Origin: Chlorops oryzae
Lineage: Eukaryota; Arthropoda; Insecta; Diptera; Chloropidae
NCBI GenBank assembly: GCA_020466095.1
Contig: CM035806.1
Location: forward strand, 140,179,934 to 140,243,933
Direction of reading: 5' to 3'
DNA: 64,000 bases
Position numbers and translations under genes: made by a program. Under the pieces are notes generated by a model that worked only from the letters and a program-made list of their open reading frames with translations, was not told where the DNA came from and did no database searches. This document shows, piece by piece, positions 35,668 to 48,400 of this stretch (its first letter is position 1; each line of letters begins with the position of its first letter).

Positions 35668-35952
35668 GAAATTACCTAATTATAAATGAAGAAATTAACG
35701 CAATTAATTGCAAAAGATATGAAAAATCCATATGTTAATTGAGTTAGAAGGGGGCTGGACTCACTTTGCTACAATATAGCAAATAGAGCAGTCGAGCAGT
35801 CGAAAGCAGCGCCAGCGATTGTGGTAATAAGATCAGCTGAAGAACAACACGAGGAGCAACGACAACTGTAGCAACAACATCAAGTAACACATAAATAGCC
35901 GAGCAATTGCTACAACAACAACAACAACAAGAACAAAAAGAACAACAACGAA

Positions 35953-36231
35953 ATGTCTCGACAATTCGCTTATAAATATCAGTTTCTACCGCAGTGGATA
36001 GATCAGTTAATAACGAGCGTCGCAACGCACAAGACACAAATTTTAAATTCAATTCGAAAGCTCAAGGGCCTAACTGCAAGCTATAGCAAGGAATTTCAAT
36101 TTCAGAAGAAGAAAAACAAAAAAAACAAAATCAAATTTAAACAGAAAGAAAAGTATATAAATATTTTTGTTTTGTTTAAATTCATCCTTCATTCATCAAG
36201 TCCGATACACGGGATCTCGCAAAGCTTTTAA
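35953..36231 (+). other. Possible upstream ORF in the PNP 5' leader
   Basis: A 92-codon frame (MSRQFAYKYQFLPQWIDQLI ...) lies in CAA-rich leader-like sequence just before the PNP start at 36346. It ends in a Lys/Asn/Phe-rich low-complexity stretch and matches no family I know. It could be a uORF, or chance. Confidence 0.25.
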
Positions 36232-36345
36232 AAACCCATTCAAGGAAACTAAAAAAAAAAAATTATAAAAAAAATTGAAAAAAAAAACTTAAAGCAAAGC
36301 AAAGAAAACACTCTTCTTAAGAAGCAAACGAAGTCAATTGACAGA

Positions 36346-36461
36346 ATGACGGGCTTGACACTCAACGATAGCAATATTATCAGCTGCAGGGCTGCTGCAG
36401 CGACCGCCACAACAGCCCGCAATGGCACCCGAAATAGTTATACAGCAATGGAAAATGCGAG
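36346..36461 (+). CDS. PNP distal first coding exon
   Basis: ATG in context ACAGAATG opens 38 codons (MTGLTLNDSNIISCRAAAAT ... NSYTAMENA) and meets the strong donor GCGAG|GTAAGT. Phase 2 fits both 47948 and 50175. The Ala/Thr-rich tail shows no targeting signal I can identify. Confidence 0.7.
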
Positions 36462-39400
36462 GTAAGTATTTTTCTACCGGCGAAATATGTTTTTCCCTTA
36501 ATTTGTTTTGCTTCTGATTTCGTTGACATTCAATGCAAGAACAATAAAAAAAATGTAAAAAAAAATCGAGAGAGAATTCTCAAATAGAAATTCCGAAAGA
36601 GAATATTTCCCTTCTAAGGGAATGACAGGGTTTCAAAGCCAAAAAAGGCATTTTTTCGTGATTAATTTTTTATTATTTTTTTTATTTTTTTGAAACTATA
36701 ATTAATGGCGTTATTATTTCATATTCACGTTCTAGTGTTAATTTCTAAGGTATATTTGGAAAATGAAAAGATAAACAAAAAAAAAACAAGTAAATCGTTA
36801 AATAAGTGGGCAATTCCTCCATGTAAAACGGCCATATTTGTCACACCTGTCATAGCCGTCATAGCGTTTATATAACCATTCTGAGCAGAAATAATATTTT
36901 TCCAGTGGATTACGATCATTCAACGTTTCCTTGATTGCATATCCCTGAGAATAACATCCTTATTTTTTAATTATCATTTATTTTATTTCTCAATTGAGAC
37001 CAAAAATCAGGCATGTGCTATGTAGAATGCGAAAGCTGACGGAATCGGAATTAAAATCGACCAAAATTTCAAATCGAATTTAAAGATTTTGTTAGTTTTG
37101 GCTTTGGGTCGGAACCAGACCTGTTAAATAATGATTATTTAATTAATGATTAATTAATCAGATTATTTTTTTCTTATGAGTGAAATAGTGATTATTTAAT
37201 GATTATTTTTGTATGACCTATATTAATCAATGATTGCGATTACCAAATAATCATGAAATAATCAGGATTATTTCAGATTAATGAAAAAAATCAGAAAAAA
37301 TAACCAAAAAAATAATCCCGATTATTTTTAAATTATTTTTGAATATTTTTGATTTTTTTTTGATTATTTTTTATTTTTACTGATTATTTTTGGGTTTTTT
37401 GATTTTTTTTTGATTATTTTTGATTTGTTCTGATTTTTTTTTTTATTAATTTTAATTATTTTCAATTTGCCTCTCGAAAGTATTGCCGGTGGTTTGACGA
37501 GGGGTGGTCCTAACCACAGGTGGCCGGTGAATTCACTTGTCCGGTGCCGGTCCCACGGACTATAGGGAAACTTTGGAAAAACGATGTTATTCAATTACAA
37601 ATTGAAAATAATTAAAATTAATTTAAAAAAAAATCAGAACAAATCAAAAATAATCAAAAAAAATCAAAAAACCCAAAAATAATCAGGAAAAATCAAAAAT
37701 AATCAAAAAGAAATTCAAAAATATTCAAAAATAATCTAAAATTAATCGGGATTATTTTTTTGATTATTTTTTGATTTTTTCTGATTTTTTTCATTAATCT
37801 GAAATAGTCCTGATTATTTCACGATTATTTGGTAATCGCAATCATTAATAATCAAAAATTTCAAGAAGTTTAATTAATAATGATTATGGATTAAAAAAAG
37901 AACAATAATTCATGATTATTAATCTTAATCGGGATTTAACAGGTCTGGTCGGAACTGCCATTGGTTCCTAATTGCACAGAGCCCTATTTTATCCGCTTGT
38001 CTATGAGATAAACATTAATGAAATTTCAGTTGACTAAAATTCGGATTTCGTCAGTTTTCGGATTCTGCCCACAGCACATGCCTGAATGTGAGTGTGATGG
38101 ATGGGATCGTCATAACGGAATTACTATGTCCGTGACAGCGGATCTCCGGAGGCGCTTTGAAAAAAAAAAAAAAAAGAAGTAATAAATAAATGTGCGTTCA
38201 GTTTCGTTCTGAAATTGCTCAATTTCGATCTTCATCAGGACCTGTGTTAATGTGTAGAAATTGTGCAGAGCATCACGTTCACCGACCGATAATGTTGTTT
38301 TCCGGAAAATCGATTTTAAGTTTTTTTTTTTTGTCCTTGATAGATTCAGCACAATTTTCTTGAAATTTTCATTCAACCCACTTGGAAAAAAAATAAAATA
38401 ATAAATAAGGTGATAAAACATTTTCGAACTCTACCATGCCCTTTAAAAGAAGACACCGAAAGTTATTGTTTGGTGACATTATAAGACGTCAGAGAAGGAT
38501 TTTCTCCATTGGCAGCTTGTGATTCGACCCCGAATTTGAACCCTTCAATGAGTGAACTTTAAGGACAATAATTTTTATCTTAAAATTTGTCCGAACAAAT
38601 TTTATTTTGTCTTCAAAACCAAAAAATTAAAAAACTGTTCTCAGAGTTTAGGGCCTATACAAGCACGCGCAAAATGTCCAAAATTTCCAAAAAGATCTGA
38701 CTACATACGTACATATAAATTTCAATTTTTTTGTAGGGGTAATCACAATAGGGGTGGAATTTCGTCGCGAAAAATCGAACCGGTTAGAACCCCGGGCTTT
38801 CACGGATTATGTCAAGATTTCAATATAAGTTTTGGTGCAATTTTCGAGCTGGAATTACAGTCGAAGCTCTTTACATTGAAGTCCTCTAAAACGAATTTTT
38901 CTCTCTCTATAGAGAATCTTCTCAAGGCTTTTTCGCTACATTTCCAGTGCATTTTTTCTTCTTATAATGGATTCTCTCTATGACGAATTCCTTTCCAGTC
39001 TCTTGAAATTCGTCATATAGAGTTTCGATTAAAATCCTAGAAAACCGTGTCGACTTTTCGTGACAAAATTCTACCCCTTCTTGTGAATACCCATATTGAA
39101 TTTTTGACCTATTTCTCTATTAATGAAAACAAATATGTTGGAAAACTTATTTTGCGATGGTCCGAGATTCATGAAATATTTGTTTGAAACAGGGCCCAGA
39201 TTCAATGACCTCAATGAGGACATGCTTACGCAGGGAATATTAGTTTTGTGCAGATCTTGTTATCATCAAGAACTATGTTCCGCCGATATACAGGCCGATT
39301 TTAAATATTCCCGGGCATTTGTTACCTGCGCATATGAAAAAAATTCGTTCCGTTTAAGCCCACTGGGAGGGGAAAATAAAAGGAGCAAGAATTTCATCAC

Positions 39401-42400
39401 TTTCTTTGTTCTATTGACACTTGGAACACTTCCTTTTTCAGAAAAATTTCTAAGAAAAAAAATTCCCGGGGGATTAAATATTCATTTAGAATAGGGCTGA
39501 TGGCAAATTTGTATATACAGTGTACTCTTTTCTTGCGCACAACCCCCCCTCTAAACGGATACTTTTTGGGAATGCTCTAGTATTCCTGATTCTCAAAAAG
39601 TTTCCTCTTAAGCGGACATTTTTTTCGGTCCCGTAGGTGTCCGCTTAAGAGAGAGTACCTCTACACTGTATTCCTGACCTGACCAGTATGCGAAAACTGA
39701 ATCGATTTAGACATGTCCGTCTGTAGCTGGGTGCTTCCAAAGTAACGGTCGTTACCGATTTTCGGAGATTTCTTAAATAAAATTCCAACCAAAGCATATA
39801 TGCCACGAGGATTTCTTAATTTCGAACCTACGAAAGTTCACGAATCCGTAACTATCGAAAGAATTCATAAAAACACTAACTTAAATACTTTTTTCGACCA
39901 TTGAAAAGGTAACGGTCGTTACTTTATAAATTTTTTGTTTTCGAATTTCGGAAATTAACATCATTTTGTGTAAAATTTTGCACAGAATGTGCCAAGTAAA
40001 AAATCTTATTAAATTCTTCGAAACGTTTTGTTGAAGGAATGGATTTGTTTTCAAACCAAACTAAATTATTTCCAATAGCAAAAATGTCTTGAAAAGGTAA
40101 CGGTCGTTACATTATAAAAAGTCAAACGATTTTGGTGATTAAATTAATTTATTTTCTGTAACAAAAAAGGAAACACATAAATGAAAATCCTTTCTATAGC
40201 GTAAAATTAGAGTATTCGGTTTCTTGCATAATTTTATTCGCTGTCAGGTGAAGAATAAAGTTCGTTATAATATATATTATAAGCGTTTAAGGCTGTTCAC
40301 TTTTAAAGTTGATAGGCCTGTTAAGCCTAATTGAACTGAATTTACGTTCGCTTTTTGAAAATAATGCTGTTTCTGAATGTTTTTGATGGGTTTAATATTT
40401 TCCCAACATTTTTTTTTAAAAGTTCCGCTTCGGATTTTACTTTGTCTTTATCAGAGTTCAATACTGCAATACCATCCCATGTTTTTTTTTTAGTTTTAGA
40501 GAAGTTAAAGGCTTCTTTTGCAGCGTGTATAATTGCTTGCCGGGACATAATTGCATCTTTTTACGGAGGCCCCTATACCATATACTGGACCCTTTCCATG
40601 ACCAGATGCAAATAAAGTCCAAGTTATGTCAACATTAAAGTCTTCTATTGCAAAGCATAAATTAAAAACGATTAATTTTTCAGCTAAATTAGTAAGATTC
40701 CAATCAATTATTTAAGACGAAAACAGTTCAAATGCAAAACGCCAAAAAAAATGTAACGGTCGTTACATCTTTAAAAAAATGTTTAAGAAATCATAGGAGG
40801 CTTTTGACGCTAATTTCGCCTTAGAAAATTCTTCATCTTACTTACCTTCATATTTTTTCTGCAACAATAAAATGAATTCGTTTAAAATAATTACGATAAA
40901 ATCAAACTTTTGTTCTTTTAGGGTAACGGTCGTTACATTCAGTAAGGTTATTTTTAAACAATTCACAAAATGTTTAATTTTAACTTTTCGCTTTTAAAAT
41001 TTTGGTGGTCATTGAGAAAACTTTCAGCTTTCAGCTCGTTTTTGTTTTGTTCATAAACTACCGTTAGGAAAACTGTTGACGAAGGGCGAAAATTGACCGT
41101 GCAATTCATGAGAATAAAATCGCACACATTGTACCAAATTCAAAGTTGCGTATTTTTGTTATTATAAAGAAAATGAAAGTAAATCTTCCGGTAAATGACA
41201 AATGACAAATACATTTATTTTGTGTAGTATTAACGAAAAAAAAAATTAAAATTTGGCAATTTTATTTTTGAGCTGTGAGGGGTCATTTTCTGTGGAAATA
41301 CCCAGCTGAATCTCCCTCCGAACCAGGCGCAGCGGAACACCAAAAATCGGAGTGGATAGTAGTCATGGCACCGATGCGACAGAGCCAAAAATTTTTTTTA
41401 CTTCATTTATTATAACAATACAATTTGTTAAATACATTTAAAAAAATTTTCTCCTTAGTTTATAAAAAAGAAACAAATAGAAATCCTTACTGTGGTACAG
41501 TGAAACTCATATAACTCAATTTCTAATAGAATATGAGTGAAAAATTCTCAAGTGGGCCACATTTTTTTCGATGGTCGGATTTTCGACTTTTTTCAATCAC
41601 AATAACCAGTAATAAATTAATAACAATTTGAACAGTTTTGTGAAATTCGAATTTTAACGATAATCAGCGGCTCCAGGAGATTAGATTAGGACACCCACAC
41701 CATTCGCCGGGCCTGCTCCGAACGGCTGGACCGATCACGTCAAATATTTGGCATACAGGTAGTTTAAGCCCCGAGAAAAATCCGAAGTGAAAATGGGAGA
41801 TATCCGTCCATGGCCACGCCCAAAAATGGAAATTTTTTTGTCGTAACTTTCCAAGTGGGTACTTAGAAGGCGTAGAAGCTTCAAATCAAAAAACATAGGT
41901 TGACCCATGATACAAAGAGAGCAAGATAGCGCCATTTCGGGCACCGCTTTTTTGTAGCATTCGCATTGTTGTTGTTTCCCATGCTAAAGTATAGCTGTGA
42001 CGTTGGCCTTAACATGCAAAACAACAACAGCGAAGCTCTCATTTTGTATTCGTGACATCATCAGGCTGAAATGGCGCTATCTTGTTTTCTTGTATCATGA
42101 GCAGGCATGCCCAAAAGGCATTCAAAAAGGCAAAAGAGAAGCAAAAAATAGAAGTTCGTGTACGTATATGAAGAGAGAGTTTTAAAAATGATACCGAACG
42201 AGTAGGCTCTGTGCCGCTTTTTTTCAGAAGAGAAGCTAGTTTTTGTATTTTTATGTTTTTGTTGTACTATACACTAACATTTTTCGGACGTTTGTCTGTA
42301 GTGGTGGTCATCACTGATCATGAGGTTGACCAAGGCAAATGAAAGGTGGAAAATTGATGTGTTTTTCTGATTCTAGGATTGATATCATCAGAATCGTCCT

Positions 42401-45400
42401 TTCTCCGACAGTTCTTCTTTATTTTTTTTTTGCCAATCCTTTCAATGAAATGAGCTTTTGATTGACTCACAACGAAAAGAAATTTTAACTTTCAGGAAAA
42501 AAAAGGAAAAAACAAAACCTCCCCAAAACTTTCCCACTCTAATCGTAATCAATAATGAAACCATAGATGTATGGGGAAGAGAAAAGAACGCTCCCATATC
42601 AAATCCCCATGCGTCCCTCCTAGCCAGCAAAAAAAAAACAAAATTCCACTATCGAAATTTCTTACAGTGTAAATCCCGTCTATAAATTCAAGCAAAGAAA
42701 CACAAATTAGATCAGCCTTGATCTTTTAGTGAAATAATATTTCAATTTAAAAGATCTAAAAAGGAGTCCATCGATGATAAGCCGTGAAACTGGAGGCGCA
42801 CTTCGGCTGCAAAACAAATAAGAAGAAAAAAAACACTCGAGCTTTGAAAAAAATATTTTGCGCAATATTAACATACAAACATGCGTACATATGTATGTAT
42901 GTCCTCGTACCTTATTTTCATTTCTTATTGACGAAAACCGCTTGTTATTGTTGTTGTTGCTGTGTTTTATTTTTTTATAACATAAATTAAATACATAAAT
43001 TGTATGCATGTACGTATGTATGTATGTTTTCTTCAAAGGCAAACGAAGAAGATCAGCTCATCGGGAACTAAAAGATTCTTCTATTTTCAGTTCTATTTGT
43101 TAGAACAAAGCTCCGCATAGACGAGAAAGGCTTGTTGATAACGCCTTAAAACGTCAGCGATAAGAGCACTTTGCGCGTCACGCTTAATCGTAAAAACAAA
43201 AACAAAAACAAAAACAGAAACAAACACAAACACAAAAATAAAAATAATAATAAAAATAAGAACATAAACAAAATACAAAAATATTCCCTCGAGTAAACAA
43301 AATTACTAATGAGAATCAATCAATCGAAAATTTCTAATTTTCCGCCGAGTAAAATGTCTAGAAAAGGCTTGGGACTAGGGTTGCCAACCATACTATATAA
43401 TATAGTATCCTACTTTATTTCTGATCGATATACTTTATACTTTCTTGGAACAATAAAGTATCATAAAATACTTTATTTTTAATATATATGGCAGTTTTTA
43501 CGAAACATACATCATGCAGTTCATTGAGCTAAATAAATACACTCGACATTCTCTATAACGACCTCCTCTAAAACAAATTTCTCTCTATAGCGAACCTTCT
43601 TAAGGCTTTTTCTCTACATTATATTGCCTTTTTTCTCCTAACAACAAATTCTCTCATCGAAGATTTAATTTTTCAGGTCCATTGAAATTCATTATAGAGA
43701 GTTTCGATAGTTTTGAGATTGACTACATGCTCAACCACCAAAATCCCAATTTAGGCAACTTAAGTACATACCTATTTATTCAAATATATAGTTAATTGTA
43801 ATTGTAAATTGGTGAGACAAATCATAGACCAACTACAATGTTCTGCAAGCATTAAAAAGTTTATATTTAAGAACAAAAGTGGACTAACTACTAGTAAGTT
43901 ACTAGACTTCCGTGTTAGAGATAATTCAAATTGAATTTATGGTAGTATGAAAGCATGTTATTTCTATTTTTTTTTTTTTTATATTTGCCATGTTCTGTTT
44001 TTTTTTAAATCAATATAAGGATGAATTTAAAAATACTTTCTTTTTTAGAAAAATACTTTATTTTTTAAATACTAAATAAAGTTATACTTTATTTTGCCCT
44101 TAGAAAGTTGGCAACTCTACTTGGGACTGTTTGTTCCGGCGTCGAAATCACCTCAGGCGCCTGCTTGAAGAGGTGCAGAATGCATGGTGAGGGCAGTGGT
44201 GAGGTTCTGTCCTGTCATTGGTATTGTAGGTATACAAATATCATTTGAGAGTAATGCAGGCAACTCAATTTCGTCACTCTACTTGCCTAATTAAAACAAT
44301 TTCCCCACTCGATCGATTGCGACTGAATTCCAGTGCATAGCTTCCACTCCTTCAACTAACGCGTAATGCGTAAATGTCAAGCCATCGCGACGCTGCATCA
44401 CTGCTGTCCAAACTCGTTTGTCTTCCGCCCATATGCATGTAGGTCCAATGTATGCATGTATGTATATGCCAGAGATAGTTTTCTTTCGATCGAACAGCGA
44501 CCGGCTAAAAGGAAATGCAGTTCGAAATGGAAAGAAATCAGCTGAGCAAGCAACATTCCATGCCATCGAAAAACCTGGAATGAAAGAAAACAAAAAAGAC
44601 GAAACTTAAATATAAACACCCGACCCCCGGTCCCACAAATACCACGGCTTCAATCACTATAAGCAAACAAGAACACCTGCAACGGTCCATGGTGCATTTG
44701 TTTTTTTTAAACTTCGAACCCGCCCAGCCTGTGGAATGTTGAATGTAATGACATCAGTCGACTCCCTCTCGAAATTGCCTTAACCTATTCAAATGTTTCT
44801 TTAATTTAGGTACCAGATCCATCTAACTGAATCGGTCATTTCGAAAACCACATGAGTCACTAGAATTGAATTTTTATGGAATCATGTAAAATGATCCTTT
44901 TTTTTATGTATCTTTAATTCAGTATTAAGGAGGAAGGAATGTTTTAGTTCAGGTGCTCTTTTCCCAAAAAAAAAAAAAAAACCCATCGATCATTAAAGAT
45001 TCACTTCCAGGGGAAAAAATTTATGGTGGAAAAAGGTTTTTGATATGACCGATGAATTTTAATGGAGCCGAACCGATTAAAGGCGAACAGATGAGGCATG
45101 CTCTAAGCTTGGGTCTTTCGGGTCTTGGGTCTGTCGAGCCTAGGGTCTTTCCGGTTTGGTGGTTAGTTCCTTTTCCGGTTCATAGATTTTTCGTGTCGGA
45201 AAATGTCGACAGACTTTGGTCTAGGTTATTCAAGCAGTTATGTCGGATGTCGACAAATTTCGCATATTCATTCAAAAATAACTATATTTTCAACAAATCC
45301 GTGCAAACCGGTTGTTTTTCCCCAGTGCGTGGCCAATCAAAATCGAAAATATTCCGACGTCGACATTTTCCGATAGAAATCCACCTTCCTTGTGAATACC

Positions 45401-48400
45401 CCTATTGTTGATCGTCGCAATAGATCGACCGTTATTCTTATCCCATTGCCAAAACAAACGGGTGTGGTTCATGGTTTGGCTAATAATATCTGAGACGAGT
45501 GAACCAACGAACCTCAGCTTTCGGCATTTCGAAATATGGATGGCCATGGGAGAATACAACACCTAATAATTTTTTTTATTGATTAATTAAAATTTACTAA
45601 TTTTTTGTTTGTTTCATAAACGAATTTAAAATGTTTTGATATAACAATAAATCGTAATCGAGAGACGTTTCTGAGTTTTCGCATTATCTTAAAAGGTAAT
45701 TGCCGCATTAATATTTCTCTAATTTTTATATGATCAAATCTCTTTGCGCAAGACTCTTTTTAAAAAGATCGTGCCGCAAAATTTTCTTAGAATCCATTCC
45801 CAAGTGTATCATTCTCTCTGTTGTGGTAACTCTAAAGCTCTTGATTGTAAATCAATTCAAGATATTTTACTAAAAAATGTCGCCCTCCCATTTGTTCTTT
45901 ATGAGGGATACATTATTATTTTTGAAATTTTTATTCTTACGAAAAGAGGCTCTTTTATGATCTCTCTCCGCATGTTTTCTTTTTGGTTTGCTTTTCTTTT
46001 ACTTTTCAAGGTCTCATAATTTTTAGACATAATCATGGCAGAGCCCCCCGCACCAGCTGGGTATGAACATTTTTTATTTATTTATATTTTGTTTAATTTC
46101 TTATATGTAGCTACATGAACACATCGTCCCCTCAGAAAACGACTGTCGTATGTCGCATGTATTTCTTATGGGACATACGACAGTCGTTTTCTGAGGGGAC
46201 GACATGGTAAAGAGCGCTGTGTTATAAAAAGAATAAATATTCATAAACTTAGATAATTTAACCGGATTTCTATTACTTATATTTTTCCAGCTTAAATTGA
46301 CTGATTAACTGAGTGCTGGCATTAGTCTTGGAATTGTTTCTTATGCGTAGATAAATAAGTTATCTGAAGTAGAAAGTCTTATCTATCATTCCATCGTTTT
46401 TCGACAATCAGAAAAGCAAATTAAATAAATTTTCTGCTTAGAGGTTTTCGGATTATATGATGGTTATTTTAAGTGCAACGTATTTTTTCGGTTTTTTGGT
46501 AAAAAAAAAAAAAAAATTAATAATAATAAAAATTCAAAAACACACGATACATTTGGAACCGGTAATATTAAAAACTTTTTAAATCAAATTTTTTCCACCA
46601 TACATTTTTTCCCTGGAAACGGATCTTTAATGGTTCGATGCGTATTTTAGGAATAGAACACCTAAACTTAAACACCAGACAGTGCACTACAGAGCCTACA
46701 CGATTTTCCTACCATAGCTTAAGTATACGAGATTTGTACATGAGTATCGGATTGTAAACGCTAATAGCTTACAAAGTATACGAGATTGTAAGCGGCCTGC
46801 CTACCAATAGCTTACAAAGTATACGAGATTGTAAGCGGCCTGCCTACCAATAGCTTACAAAGTATACGAGATTGTAAGCGGCCTGCCTACCAATAGCTTA
46901 CAAAGTATACGAGATTGTAAACGGCCTGCCTACCAATAGCTTACAAAGTATACGAGATTGTAAGCGGCCTGCCTACCAATAGCTTACAAAGTATACGAGA
47001 TTGTAAACGGCCTGCCTACCAATAGCTTACAAAGTATACGAGATTGTAAGCGGCCTGCCTACCAATAGCTACGAAAGTGATACGGTTATTGTAAGCGGCC
47101 GCTGAACAATAGCTCTATACTAATAGGTATACGAGATGTAATGCGCCTGCCTCCAATGAGCTACTTGAAAGTGTAGCGTCAGCATTCTGTAAATCGGCCT
47201 GCTAGACAAAGTCTTACATTATACTGAGATTGTATGAGCGCCTATGCCTACAAATAGCGTTCACTTGCTTCATGTACAGCATTGTAAGCCATAGGACAGT
47301 TTTCATCTGCAAAATGGTACGCTCGAACAAAATTCTATCTATGGATGGCTCATTGAGGTTTGAAGCATGAGCCGTCATTTCTAAATGGACACTAGATTAA
47401 AAGTTCAATAAGGTGTCAGTTGACTCTGTAGCGCAGACATTTGGCTCCGACAATGGCACGTTTCTTCCCGCCTTAAAGTAACTGAGACCTTAAGTTAAAA
47501 GTGCAATAATTTCTTCCGAACTCATTGATTTTCAAAAGTCATAAAGTGTCCAAATGAGAACAGTGGCGATACTGAAATTTCGTACTAGTTACACAATGAG
47601 ATTTTGAAAATGGCCCCCGCATTTGTAAATGAAGAAAGACCTTATAAAATCAATAATTGATTGTGGCATCAACTCATTTCCTTTCCTACAGCCAAAAATG
47701 TGCTCTCGCAGTATAGCGATGAGTAACTCAATGGGCTGCAGACAAGTTTCGGCACAGATGTTGCGAAATGAATAATTTCATCAACTCAGTTGAATAGATT
47801 TCTAAAAATAAAAATTCAATAAAAATTTATATTATTGTGGTATTCGTACATTCAATTCTCAGAATAGTCACAATGAGTACACATATGCTATGCCAAGCAG
47901 AATTGAAATGAAATACTTAAATAATAATCAAAAATTTATTGTTGCAGCAATGGTACACTCGCATCTTCCTCCACGTATGCAGCCGAAAACGTCGTTGACA
48001 GTAAACTCGCGATGGTTATCAATGAAGAAAAGTTTGTAGACAATTTACGCAAAATTTTATAATTATAATGGAATTTTGTTTTTTATTTACGACTCGCTTT
48101 CATTCACTCGCAGAACATTGCAATGTGCTAACAAATCAAAAATCAATAAAATTTTCCATCATAACTAGTTGTGTATTGTAATTAATTGCCTCATGGAATT
48201 CACTGAGAATATGTTGATGGCATGATGGCGATTGAAATCACAACATTTTGTGCACCTACATTATTATTTGTAATTGATAGAAATTTTCTCTACATTACTG
48301 ACTTTAAAACAGAAAGAATTATTTGACAAAGCGACGGCGTAGTCTTGTGACTAATTGAAAATTTTGAAAAACAATCATCATAAAGGAACTACAGTAGCGT

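Noticed and set aside
44291..44593. 100-codon minus frame starting MFSFIPGFSMAWN
   Set aside because: No family match recognised, overlapping frames on both strands, no splice context; not enough to call a gene.
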